Positions 1-10,865 of a DNA stretch of 64,000 nucleotides are shown one piece after another. Position numbers and translations under genes: made by a program. Under the pieces are notes generated by a model, which saw nothing but the letters and a program-made list of their open reading frames with translations, was not told the DNA's origin and made no database searches. The stretch comes from Pseudoneurospora amorphoporcata (Eukaryota; Ascomycota; Sordariomycetes; Sordariales; Sordariaceae). Numbering within the stretch: the first letter of the stretch is position 1; each line of letters begins with the position of its first letter. The stretch lies in NCBI GenBank assembly GCA_033297205.1, contig MU859132.1:1-64000 (forward strand). The letters run 5' to 3'.

Positions 1-22
1 AAAAAAAAAAAAAAAAAAAAAA

Positions 23-99
<77 letters not shown>
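1..99. repeat. Poly-A tract at the window edge
   Basis: Ninety-nine bases that are all A except a single C at position 23. No coding sense is possible. It could be a genuine long A run or an assembly or contig-end artefact; the sequence alone cannot decide. Confidence 0.95.
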
Positions 100-101
<2 letters not shown>

Positions 102-1294
102 TGTTTGACGCAGAGGCGAAGTTGAAGATGCGGCACCGTTTTGGGCATCATTTTTGTGAATGCTACAACGGGCATGGTATCCCGAAGCCGGTGCGGCATA
201 CTACACACACAGTACCTACTATACAATGTCATTGTTGCGGAATTCGCACATGAACATTGACGTGACAGCCGGACAGGGGAAGTAATCCCCCTTGCCGAGT
301 GCCTCATCGTGATTGAAACTGGAGGATCACTGACGCTCGAGAGGAAAAAGGATGCTTTGAGGCGAAATTTAAGTTGCTGAGTAAGTCGGAGTCGGAAGAA
401 TACTGCATGGCTGTTGAAGGTTTGGTCGAGGTCGCTGCCTCGACACCGCCTCCGTCCAATTCTCACGGGCCACAAGCTCCCTCGAAGCTGACCATCCTTC
501 TGTATTGTAGCTGAAGTTATGATCACCCACCGGAGTTCATTCCTTGCTTGAAGCACTTTCAGCCCAGCAGAAATGTCCACAGAGCCCACCATCTTCCCCC
601 GCCGGGGTATTGGACTCGATCGGACAAAGCCCATGTTATTGAAACATCACGAAGTAAACAGGGGACATGGAGTAGTGGTGCATCCGCTTAATCAAGTTGG
701 ATGTCCTGGATACTACCCACCACGCTCCACTGCTCCCCAGCCAGTGAAAGGCTGAGCGAAGAACCAACAGCAAAGGAACTAGATACCCTGGCGAGGCTGG
801 AATTGAAGCGTGCATATTGAGGGTTAGTCGACCAATGGGGTTGGTTGCCCTGGCACTTAGTTCTACTTGTCTGGAAAGACTTCGAGTGTTGTTGGTTAAG
901 AAGTTGGTTAAGAGAAGAAAAGAAGCGGTGGGTCCAGTCTGTCTACGATCGACGTGGTTGTAACCGCCAAAGAAGACCTAGCTTAACTGTAACTGTATCA
1001 GGACATGCATACCTATTAACGTGAAGGCCGGGGATGGCCTCGGTTTCATTCTTACGTATCCCTAAGGGTGGAGCCTCCTTTGGCTTTTTTGCCCGGTGGA
1101 CTATCTCCCGCTCGTTTATCAGGGCGGACACACTCTTTTTTTTTTTTAGTTCTCACCGGACAGTCGGTTGATGTTCGTCGTTGACTTGGCTCTTGCGTCT
1201 TGGAACTGGGCCTTTCCTGGTCTGAGTTGTCTGGAAAGCTTCATTCTCTAGTCTTTATATTCCCATCTTTTTGACCAAGACTTACGAACCGACC
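100..1294. other. Upstream region without a supported gene
   Basis: I see no complete gene here. One plus-strand frame is open from the poly-A edge to a TGA at about 252. It encodes a short His- and Cys-rich stretch (HRFGHHFCECYNGH, then CHCCG) that could be the tail of a gene cut by the poly-A run, but 50 residues is too little to support it. The rest holds a T-rich run (about 1135-1148) and then the promoter and leader of the membrane-protein gene. Confidence 0.4.
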
Positions 1295-2651
1295 ATGAAC
1301 GCCCTTTCACCGCCGACAAAGGCGGCGCCTTTCCCCATCGTGAAGGCCGACCAGAGGTCCGTCCTGGGAGTGGCCTTTGCCTTCGCAATTTTGCCCGTCA
1401 TTGCAGTGGTGTTGCGTGTCATTGCGAGACGCATGGCCTCGAGGCCGTTGGACGCCAGTGACTACTGCATTATGGGTGCTTGTGTGTTTGCAGTGGCGTT
1501 GGAGGGTGTCAGTATCACTGGTGAGGATCTCCGAGCTTGTCCAGCGCATCATCCTGCCAACTGAAGTTCTAACGCATCATGTCTTTGTCTTGTAGGAGTC
1601 ATCGACTGTGGAATCGGATATGACCACGTGATCGCTATCGTCGCAGAGTATGGCATGGACCCTATTACCAAGCTTCTCAAGGTTCGTTAGACATATTTTA
1701 ACCTCTGACGATTACTGGACCATGCATTATTGGATTAACTTGTTTGGTTTTGTAGCTTCTTATCCCCCTTCAGTTTTTCTGGGCGCTGAGTCTTGGCCTG
1801 TCCAAGACGTCTATTCTCCTCCTATACTCTAGCGTCTTTGCCGTCCGCCCAGTTCTCTGGACCGCAAGATGTGCCATTGTGTTTATCACCCTGTGGGTCA
1901 TAGGCACCATCATGGCTGGGTTACTGATTTGTCGACCGTTTGCCAGGAACTGGGACCAATCTATCCCGGGAGGGAAATGTGGTGACCAGGTACTCTCTTT
2001 CACCATCACCGGAGTTCTCAACTTGCTCACCGACTTGGTCGTGTTGCTGTTACCCATGCCATACTTGTATCGTCTACAAATGCGCACATATAAAAAGGTG
2101 GTTTTGATGGGTGTTTTCGGCGTCGGTCTACTGTATGTCTCTTCCCCATTCTTCCAGTCTCGTCTCCGTCCCTTGTCTCTTGAAGCCAGCAAGACCCGAT
2201 GCTAACCATCCGTCTTCAACTTTCCAGCACATGCGTGGTCAGTGGCATCCGCATCCACACCCTGTCATCCATGGAGTTCGAGGACATCACCTATTCCATG
2301 CCGCCGGCCAACATCTTCTCGGGCCTCGAACCCAGCGTGGCCGTGATCCTGGCCTGTATCCCGTTGATGCGGCCTTTGCTTGGGCGGACACGCTTCGCTT
2401 CCGAAGGCGGATCTAACCAACCATCCAAGGCCATCGAACTCGAGAGTGGCAATGATGTTAAGGGGCCGTTTGGATCGCTCAGCGACAATAGCTCGCAGTA
2501 CAGGCTGAGACCGACCGGCCCAAAGCACTATGCTGATGTGCAAACTGCTAAGAGGCCCGAATCGAGCGGTCAGGGTAGCAGTGATTTGGAGGCGGACGTG
2601 GAGGGCATTAAGGTGAAGCAACAGTGGGAGGTCAACGTTCATGCTCGTTAG
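1295..2651 (+). CDS. Fungal rhodopsin-fold (Pth11-like) integral membrane protein
   Basis: Four exons: 1295-1520, 1596-1681, 1756-2132 and 2228-2651, giving 370 residues. The introns have GT..AG ends, branch-like TCTAAC and GCTAACC in introns 1 and 3, and preserve the frame. I chose the ATG at 1295 (context gaccATGa); a TTG 24 bases upstream is not a plausible fungal start. The protein has about seven hydrophobic helices, the first at residues 19-37. Signatures of the fungal rhodopsin-domain family are visible: FFWALSLGLSKTSILLLY in the middle, CRPFARNWD followed by a conserved-type Cys (GGKCGD), then TDLVVLLLPMPYLYRLQM. The C-terminal 80 residues are polar and probably cytoplasmic. Members include Pth11-like surface receptors, but most have no known ligand and this one lacks a visible N-terminal CFEM domain. 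Family assignment is firm; the role is not. Confidence 0.85.
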
Positions 2652-2952
2652 GTAAGAGCTTTCTTTGTTCTTCTTAGAGAGCCCTCGTTCTAGCGCTGGT
2701 AGCTCCAAATGTCATTTACGACTCGAACAAATACTTGCTGGATGCATGATTGCTTACCGAAATGTCTTGAGCCTACTATTTCCTGCGTGCCCACGTCGAA
2801 TAGGGAATGAGATGTATGGTCTCCGAGCCGCAAACCCAGCCCAGCTCCACTACACCTTCTTTCCACTTCGAAGGGTTGCCTCATGGACACTCTACGTAGA
2901 CCTCCCTCAGGTTTCTGTACTTTCTCCCAAATGGATACTCTTCTTCGACGAA

Positions 2953-3480
2953 TCACCAATCGGTGCGTTTGAACTTGAGACGCTTGACCTTTGATTGGTG
3001 TCGCTCGAGAGGAGCGTAAGTGCCGAAATGACGGCCCTCGCAATTGTCGATGAGATCGAGGCTGAAGTTGACCCACACATAGCGAGGCACCAATTTGAAG
3101 TCTCCCTTGAACTCCTCCTCCCCATCATCCTCTTCAGTGGCATCGAAAATCTCGCCAAGAGCTTTTGTGCCGGCTTTGTTGAAGATTTGGCAACGGGGAT
3201 TTCGTATGACCTTCTGGTATTCACGCTCGCCTTGGAGGATGTTGCGAGATTCTTGGCAGACTTGCAGGGCTGCTGGCACTGGCGTGCGTGGGTTCTGTTG
3301 ATGCCCTTTTTATCCTTCTTTTTCACCTCATGTGGCCTCTCGTCAAGCTGGAGGTGAACGTCAACGGTCCACGGCTCCAGGGTAAGTTCCCAGATTCGAG
3401 TGCGCACCTCTTGTGGCAGAGAGGAGAATTTGTGGAAGGTGTTGGCCGTTGAGGATGAAGGACAGGTCCATTTCGGTGTG
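2953..3480 (-). pseudogene. 2EXR-domain protein, reading frame broken
   Basis: On the minus strand, one frame (about 3480 to 3310) reads FSSLPQEVRTRIWELTL and WTVDVHLQLDERP, the N-terminal half of a 2EXR domain. The next part, TPVPAALQVCQESRNILQG and VPRYVWVNFSLDLID, lies in a different frame and ends with TGA at 2953. The frames cannot be joined by an intron, since the only GT..AG pair is about 32 nt apart. A single-base change in the five-T run at 3307-3311 would reconcile them. The first frame has no ATG after its upstream stop, so a 5' exon is unassigned or lost. A branch-like CTGAC followed by TTAG near 3550 could be an acceptor. 2EXR proteins are numerous in these fungi and of unknown function. 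This may be a true pseudogene or a homopolymer error in the assembly. Confidence 0.6.
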
Positions 3481-4603
3481 CAGCCACAAGTAAATTGAGT
3501 CGTTGCAAAACACTCAAAAAATGATGAAATGGCGGAAAGTTTGTCTTGCTAATACGCGTCAGCTCTAATTGACCATCACCCAACGTGTCTCGTGTCCATT
3601 TGATGTCGCTCTTTGGGATGAGCTCAAGATCGGATAGTTTGCTTTTTGTAGCGATCTCCCCCTCACTTACCTATTCATCACCATCCCGCCTGGCCTGTGT
3701 TTTTGTTCCTTTTTTCGTACCGTGTACGCGCCGAGGTGAGTAACAGACCCCATATAACAGATACATATCTAGATCTTGAAGAGGAGCCGAAGGCCCTCAA
3801 AAGCGCACTGTAACTCGTGTCAATTGCCATGGTTCAAGATGTGAGGATGACGCCTACAGTTAACTGGTAGGTTTTCGGAATTGTTTAAAACCCATTCACT
3901 ATTTTATCAAGCCAAGAAGAATTGCCCTTGAGATCTCCAAGCCACGCCACAAAAACGGTTGATTCCAATTGGGTTAATGAGTCGGAAAAGAATGAAGGAG
4001 CATTGAAGCGAAAAGCCATTCCACTTAACAAGTAGGCAAGTGCTGCAGGTAGGTACGTACCGTCGTTATCGATAACCTCAATCAAGCGATGTCTCGGGAG
4101 ATCCCTGCCTTTCTGGCCTCTTTTTTCGTGGGGAAAGAGGATCGGACATGCAGCCAGGCGGAGTAGGGGTCGACCCGTCAAAGCGCTAGTGTCAGATACG
4201 AAATTTACGGTCAGGGTAAGGAAAAAATGCGGATACTGACCGCACGTGACTTAAAACGTGACCATATTTTTCTTTTCAGGAAACACGAGATGCCAGTTAC
4301 AGTATGTGTGTGCGCCAAGGAGGAGGTGGTGCACGGACTCGTGCACGGTCCCTGTACGGTCAGTAAGACTCTGTATTGTAAGACAAATGAAAGAATGCCA
4401 TTTTTACCGTTCCTATCGACCCCTAAGGCATTTTTTGGAAAGTTTTCTCCACTCTGGTGGCACGATAAGAGCTGCGATAACTTATGTATCAGCCCACGGC
4501 ACCTTCCTGGCCAGCACTTTTCTCCCGCTGCATTTGCACTTGCACATTGCCTCCTCAATTGCAGCTCAAACTTTGTGCAAACCGGCCAATCGACCTGCCC
4601 AAA
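3481..4603. other. Divergent intergenic region
   Basis: About 1.1 kb between the minus-strand 2EXR remnant and the plus-strand Ofd1 gene. It should hold both promoters. I see no convincing coding sequence, RNA gene or repeat. A pyrimidine-rich leader precedes the Ofd1 start. Confidence 0.5.
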
Positions 4604-6616
4604 ATGGTGAAGAGAAAGGCGGATAATCAGACAAAGTCTGACAGCAAGAAGTCGGCCAAGAATCTGAAGAGAACCAAGAACAGTAACGCGTCCACCAGTC
4701 CCCATACTCGCCCGGCTTCCAGTTGTGGCTGACCCGCATCACCGCACACAGCTCTCTCCCCCGAAGACACCAAAGCCCGTTTCCGCAAGGGGCTCTTCGA
4801 TCAGTCCGTCCTTAACGAGTACACGCAGGAGTATGCTTCCTCGACCCCTTACAAGCACACCGTTATCAACCAGCTAGTCGACGACTCCCTCCTCCGCAAG
4901 GTCCGCGACGAGATCAAGGACAATGTCTCTTTCACTCCCAAGGAGACCGACATCTACAAGATCCACCAGAGCGGTGATCTTGCCAACCTTGACGGCCTCG
5001 ACGACGATGCCCTATCCAAGCTCCCCTCTCTTCTCGCTCTTCGCGACGCCCTTTACTCGGAGACCTTCCGCAACTATGTCTCCCACATTACCAACTGTGG
5101 TCCCTTGAGCGGACGTAAGACCGATATGGCCATCAATGTCTATACGCCAGGCTGCTACCTATTGTGCCACGACGACGTGATCGGTTCCCGCAAGGTCAGC
5201 TACATCCTCTACTTGACGGATCCCGATGTCCCTTGGAAGCCCGAGTGGGGTGGTGCCTTACGCCTCTTCCCCGTCGAGGACCGTGAGGGCAAGGACGGCG
5301 AGATTGCCAAGACACCGCTTCCAGACCCGGTCAAGGTTATCCCACCGGCGTGGAACCAGCTGTCCTTCTTCGCTGTCCAGCCCGGAGAATCTTTCCACGA
5401 CGTCGAGGAGGTATACCATGCCTCCAAGGAGGAGCTGGAGAAGCAGGGGGGCCGCATTCGTATGGCTATCAGCGGATGGTTCCATATCCCTCAGATCGGC
5501 GAGGATGGCTACGTTGAGGGCGCCGAGGAAAAGGCTGCCCACAAGAGTGGTTTGATGCAACTGCAGGGCAACCCAGACCAGTATGACCGCCCGGTCGCAA
5601 AGCCCGTGCAGGTTGAGAAGGAAGAGAACGCATTCGATGAAGCCGACTTGGAGTTCCTCCTCAAGTATCTCGCCCCTACCTACTTGACTCCCGATACGAT
5701 CGAGAACATCGCAGACCAATTCGAGGAGCAGTTCAGCATCACCCTTTCCGATATTCTGCACCCCAAGTTCGCTGCTAAGATAAAGGAGTATGTCGAGGCT
5801 CAAGAGGCCAAGAAACTTCCCGATGTTAGCGAGGACATTGAAAAGGCTGGTGCTTGGAAGGTAGCCCGCCCGCCCCACAAGCACCGCTTCTTGTATTTGC
5901 AGCCAGGCGAGGAAAACGCCGAGGACTCGCCTATCAAGGAGTTGTTGGAAGTTCTGTTGCCATCAAGACAGTTCCGTCTGTGGTTGCAGATGGCGACAAG
6001 GTCGACCATTGAAGGCCATGACCTCCTTGCCAGGCGGTTCCGTCATGGAAAGGATTATACTCTTGCTACTGGTCATGATGGCAAGGCCCGTCTGGAGCTC
6101 AACATTGGCTTGACGCCTACGGAGGGATGGGGTGATGTGGAGGAGGATGATGAGGACGGAGAGGACGAGGAAGAGGAGGAAGAGGAGGAGCCCAAGGGCA
6201 AGGGCAAGGCCACCTCTAACGGCAAATCGAAAGATAAGGGCAAAGCCAAGGCTGTTGAAAAGGAGGAAGAGGCTGAGGAGGAGACTGTGGAAGTTGGCGG
6301 CCACGAGGTCTACATGGCCGGCGACGATGACGAGGATGAGGATGCGGCTATCTACAAGAGCAGCGAGGACGACGACAACATTCTCTTCTTCCAGGCGGCT
6401 GCTTGGAACAAGATGACACTGGTGCTCCGCGACAGCGGGACATTGCGCTTCGTCAAGTACGTTAGCCGCGCTGCCAAGGGTGACCGATGGGACGTTAGCG
6501 GCAGCTACGAGATCGAGGAACAGGATGAGGACCCCGATGCTGAAGAGTTGGCTAAAGGAGATAAGGACGATGAGGAAGGCCCAGAAGACGACGAGTTCAA
6601 TGGCTTCTCGGATTGA
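4604..6616 (+). CDS. ofd1: Ofd1/Tpa1-type prolyl 3,4-dihydroxylase (2-oxoglutarate/Fe(II) oxygenase)
   Basis: Two exons, 4604-4682 and 4752-6616, giving 647 residues. The 69-nt intron runs GTAACG..ACACAG with a CTGAC branch site whose TGA is in frame, so unspliced mRNA would stop after 42 residues. The start ATG opens a short Lys-rich leader. The double-stranded beta-helix iron site is visible: H166 and D168 in CHDDVIG, H242 in FHDVEEV, and R263 of RMAISGWFH as the 2-oxoglutarate-binding residue. A C-terminal oxygenase-like domain follows, interrupted by a highly acidic and Lys-rich insert at about residues 485-555, and the protein ends in an acidic tail. In yeasts this family hydroxylates a ribosomal protein S23 proline and links oxygen supply to translation termination and sterol-response control. 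Length and motifs fit the family well. Nuclear or cytoplasmic action is inferred. Confidence 0.93.
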
Positions 6617-8073
6617 TCGGATGGCACCTGTTCCGATTAGATGTGAGCATCTAGAAGTATATGTAAGATGTGAAAGATACCCGGCAATAAAGGATGACAT
6701 AAGACAATGGTGGCTTCACTATGAAAATCCGTATCCGGGATGGTTCACATACATCAGCTGAGCCTTCTCATGTTCTGATAGATTACGGATGAGTTAGGTC
6801 CGGTCTTTGATATTTAACCGCTTAACCGGAAAGCTGCCATGATGGGTACAATGAAAATGTGGACTATATATCGCCCAACCAAGATAACATCACGACTTCT
6901 TGCGTTGTTCACTATGCCCTGCTTTTGCCCTCTAAACTACACTAACAGAGGAGCAGCACAAAGAGGGGGCCCCGCACACCTTTCGAGATCGTGCACGTGT
7001 GGTTTGGGATCAGCCTTCCTCAAACTGTTCCAGGTGCTACACTGCCTATTTTGTCGAATTGGAAGTTTCTTGGAGTTGGAGAACAGGATAACGTCATTAC
7101 TATATCCTCAGATCAAGGGCCTTTTGACACTAGAAACCCCGCACAGCACGATTGCACTATGATTAACATCAAAGAGCCACTATCTCCCGACTATTTGTCT
7201 GTTGTTACGGCAGTCAATAGCCATAGAGCTTGCGGTTCTTCAACAACAACTTACAGCTGAACAAAGGGACTTGTACCCAATTGGAACCAACTAATCAACG
7301 ATGCACAAGCGGGCACTTTTGTGCGCCACTCCACGCTGACGGCGTACTGGTTGCACAAGTCAAAGGCGGGGCGACGAGATCAACTGAATGCAATTCCTCT
7401 TTTGGGTCTCGCTTCAGCAGTATCCGCATGTGGATGACAAGCGGATGGCTGCCATGGCACAGGCACAGTGTCGCTCAAAGTGTCCCTGAAGACTGCAGGG
7501 CAGCTACTGCAGCTTGTGCCCCGCGGTGCCACTGTGGGCGCCGTCGTCCAATGGAGGCAACGGCCCCGAGGGTCCCGTCGGCCAGACCGTCTTTGAGGAC
7601 CATTGCGGACCATTGAGGACCTGGAGAGAGTGGCTCGGGAGTGGGAACTAGCCCGAGGGAAAAGGCCCTCTTGAATAAGGGATGTTCGCTGCTTTTGATT
7701 TGCTTTTGACCGATTTCATCTGATGTTTTCCTTCCACTCATTTGGAACTCGAGAATCCCAGACCACTTGCACCTCCCGTCGCATCTTTAGCTTTTGAACA
7801 AAAGAGGAAGTCGGCACAGAAACTCGGACGAATCCGCCGCCAACCACATCTTTCTTCCCACACCTGGACTATTTTAATCGCAAACTAGATCCCGGACCGC
7901 CCAGTGTCTCTACATACAACCAAAAGCAGCATCATACTTTCGAGTTTCATATAGTCTCCGACTTCTTTTTTACCACGATTATACCTGGACCCTGTCCATC
8001 GTAACGTTGTATACCGGCGGTTCGACTCGACTCCAACAACAACAACAGCAGCAAACAAACTCACTCCGCCACC
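6617..8073. other. Intergenic region, no gene seen
   Basis: About 1.46 kb. The first part is the 3' end of the Ofd1 transcript. The last 300 bases, CT- and CAA-rich, look like the leader of the next gene, with CAACAACAACAACAGC just before its ATG. No supported gene lies between. Confidence 0.5.
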
Positions 8074-9124
8074 ATGCCGATTCGGAATCCTTTTGCGCGC
8101 CGGCCTGGTGCTGCCGTGACCCAGGACGAGAACGTCCGCCCCGGTTCCGACGCCGGTAATACCGATCCTGCCCATCCTGGCTTCGAAAGGGTAAACACGG
8201 TCGGTTCTAGAGCCTCGTCGGCCTTCAGCATCCGCAGCAACAAGAAGGGCCCAGATACTGGCGAATACAAGATGAGTGGTATGACAAACCAGGCCCCTAT
8301 CAATCAACACCGCCTCAAGTCCCCTACCTAAACTACCGTCCATGCAATCGAAAGCGCCATAATGCTAACTCAAATTGTTGGTTCCAGTGGTCAATGACAG
8401 TGGTGTATACTTGCCGGTATGATTTACAATTCCCCATGTCGAATGGCATAGAAGCACGGACATCTGACAGGGGTAATCGCAGCCGTCCCCCGTCGAGAAA
8501 GAAGCGATTTGGCCCAAGAAATACCTGTCGCGCAACTCTACCGACACAAAGAGCAGTGTTCCCGAGATTGAACACTTCTCCATCTCAAGAGAGTCCTTTG
8601 ACTCGTATAGGAGGTCCTTTGTATGTTTCCGACGCACCCGTCCCACCTTCAGGTCTATTTATGACCGCCTGTACACATGGCTGACCTTGGGTACACCTTC
8701 CTACTTTTAGGACATTTCCGCAAAGAGTCCTATATCTCCTACCACGGGCGATTTCAGTTTCGCCCCGCGGCAGAGTCCTGATTCGGCTAGGTTCCCGCGC
8801 ATGCCGCGACAGTCGATGTTGAGTGAGCGCCGCTTCAGACGGGACTTCACTACTCCGGAAGAGAGCTTCGAAGAGGTCGGACTCAACGACGACAAGCAAC
8901 AAACGCAGCCGGCCAAGAAGCGCGGCTTCTTCAAGTTTGGCTCCGATGCCCCTGAACACGCCACCGGCACCCCTCTGAAGGAGAAAGACAACGGGCAAGC
9001 CATGTCACGATTCCTCCCCGGCCGAAAGCGGGGACAGAGTGGACAAGGGGCAGAGCTCATGCCTGTTGCTGACCGACCATCCACTGCCAACACTGCTTTG
9101 CAAGAACAGGAGGTGCAGTCATGA
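8074..9124 (+). CDS. Small disordered fungal protein of unknown function
   Basis: Four exons: 8074-8278, 8388-8416, 8483-8620 and 8711-9124, giving 261 residues. The introns are 109, 66 and 90 nt, with branch-like GCTAACT, ATCTGACA and GGCTGACC. The 29-nt second exon restores a continuous frame reading VVNDSGVYLP then PSPVEKEAIWPKKYLS. The start context is gccaccATG. The protein is Ser-, Pro- and Arg-rich without membrane segments. It has a basic N-terminus (MPIRNPFARRPG), several RxxS-type sites such as RNSTDTKSS and SRESFDS, and a basic stretch (PAKKRGFFKFG) near residue 200. It resembles uncharacterised proteins conserved in Sordariomycetes; I know of no assigned role. The gene is convergent with the PLP enzyme downstream. 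Confidence 0.8.
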
Positions 9125-9536
9125 TTTCAGGTCTAAACTGGAATTCTCCTTCTCTTCTTTTTGGCTTAACGATCTTGAGTGCAAATAATGCCGGGTTGGG
9201 TCATGTTCAGGCTCGCATACATGTCAACCCGTTGGCTTTCGTATGATTGACCACCTTAATGAAGTCACGCAACATGCTAGACCGCAACGACTAGACGGAC
9301 GTCACTCGCTCATGGAGGAATGACGAAGGGTATGGGATACTGGCTTTTTGGCGTTTTTGGGTAATGAGGATATTGCTCTTATGACACAGTATATACAGAC
9401 ACTATCAACAAAACTACAACTTAATGAATTGAGTAATCATCACCACTTTCGCTCACTCGCACAGTCTGAAGTCTGACCCTATTTTGCCTATCAACAGCAG
9501 CTTTTTATTTGCTCATAACTCATGGTATCTTGATAT
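9125..9536. other. Convergent 3' region
   Basis: About 410 bases between two facing genes, holding both 3' untranslated regions. Nothing else seen. Confidence 0.5.
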
Positions 9537-10865
9537 TTACTGCGCCTTAGGATCCTTCTTCAACGCCTCAAGGCCCTGGATGAGGTCGTCCCGGAGATCC
9601 TCCCAGGCCTCAACACCGATCGACACTCGCAGCAGCCTCTTATCAATATCCAGATCGCTCATGGCGCGCCACTCGATCAAGCTCTCAACGCCGCCCAAGC
9701 TTGTAGCATGGTGGAACAAGTGCAACTTGCTAGGGAACCTCTTAGCCTGTTCCTCCGACTTGAGATAAAGCGAAAACACCGGACCAAAACCACCAGGCAT
9801 TTGCTTCCGCAACCAGCTACCCTCCTCCTTGGCCTCGGGCTGCTGGCTAGCATGCTGAATCCTCGTCACGAACTCGCTGATCAAGCTGCCCTCCTTCGCC
9901 TTTTCTTCGACTAGCCAATCCACCAGCTTCTGCGCGCTCTCCGCCTGCCTCTTGATCCGCAGCTCAAACGTCCGCAAGCTGCGCACGCCCAACCATCCCT
10001 CCAAGCTCCCCAGCACCGCGCCAACATGCAACCTCTCCTCCCTCAGCTCCGGCAACCACTCCTGCGCCTTATCGGGCCGGAACGCCAGCACGCCGCACAA
10101 CATGTCGCTGTGGCCGCCAAAGTACTTGGTACCGGAGTGCATGACGATGTCCACACCGAACTGGAACGGGTCCTGCAGCGGCGGCGGCGCAAACGTCGCG
10201 TCGACAGTCAAGTAGCAGCCCAACTCGTCCGCTTTCTTGCGGTAGTAAGCCAGGTCGCGGGCTTCGCCGGTGGGGTTGAGGGGAGTCTCGACGTGGATGA
10301 TGTCGCCGGGCTGAAGCTTGGCGAGGTCGGCATCGGATTCGAGTTCGAGCTGCTCGAGCCCGTTGAGCTTCTTCATCAGCTTGAGGATGCCGTGGCAGCC
10401 GTGGTAGCCGCCGCCGATGGCGACGCGCTTGGGGTTGAGAAAGACGATCATGGCGTGGAAGGCGGAGAGACCGGAGGCGTAGGTGAGCACCGGGGCGCCG
10501 AGCAAAGAGGTGAGGATGGCTTCAAGGCGCGTGGAGTTGGGAGCCGAGTCACGGGAGTAGATGTGGGAGTCGTAGGGGGCGTTGGGCTGCGGTTTTGTAT
10601 TAGTGATATTATTGTTATATTGATATTGAAGGTTTGAAGAGAGGGTCATGCATACGTTAAGGTTGTCCCATGGCCTCAAATCATCTGGGTTCTCGGCATA
10701 GCGAAAGGTGGTGGAAACGTGCATAGGAGGCGCAACGGCCTGGTGGTTGTTGATGTAGTCATCGGCGTGAACCGAGCGAGAAGCCATCGACAGCTCCTTG
10801 TTGGGGAAGGCCGCGGCGAGCTTCTTGGGGCCGTCGAGGACGGGGTCTTTGGTTGGCGAGGACAT
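9537..10865 (-). CDS. Cys/Met-metabolism PLP enzyme (trans-sulfuration type, cystathionine gamma-synthase-like)
   Basis: Two exons, 10656-10865 and 9537-10586, giving 419 residues. The intron at 10587-10655 runs GTATGC..CCGCAG, is 69 nt and has no in-frame stop, so an unspliced mRNA would encode 442 residues. I removed it because the 23 encoded residues are Asn/Gln-rich and split the family motif region between WDNLN and SHIYSRDSAPNSTRLE. The fold-type I PLP site is clear: the Schiff-base lysine K224 in SGTKYFGGHSD, D199 in LTVDATFAPP, the SGLSAFHA loop and the ETPLNPTGE substrate loop. Family members make or cleave cystathionine or related thioethers. This fungal subgroup, like the uncharacterised S. 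pombe trans-sulfuration homologues, has no firm substrate. Cytosolic action is likely because no targeting signal is visible. Confidence 0.9.
   Translation of the reverse strand: MSSPTKDPVLDGPKKLAAAFPNKELSMASRSVHADDYINNHQAVAPPMHVSTTFRYAENPDDLRPWDNLNVCMTLSSNLQYQYNNNITNTKPQPNAPYDSHIYSRDSAPNSTRLEAILTSLLGAPVLTYASGLSAFHAMIVFLNPKRVAIGGGYHGCHGILKLMKKLNGLEQLELESDADLAKLQPGDIIHVETPLNPTGEARDLAYYRKKADELGCYLTVDATFAPPPLQDPFQFGVDIVMHSGTKYFGGHSDMLCGVLAFRPDKAQEWLPELREERLHVGAVLGSLEGWLGVRSLRTFELRIKRQAESAQKLVDWLVEEKAKEGSLISEFVTRIQHASQQPEAKEEGSWLRKQMPGGFGPVFSLYLKSEEQAKRFPSKLHLFHHATSLGGVESLIEWRAMSDLDIDKRLLRVSIGVEAWEDLRDDLIQGLEALKKDPKAQ

Noticed and set aside
5963..6700. Long minus-strand open frame opposite the Ofd1 C-terminus
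   Set aside because: It is the mirror of the acidic and Lys-rich coding sequence, with Leu/Val-rich composition typical of antisense frames. No motif.
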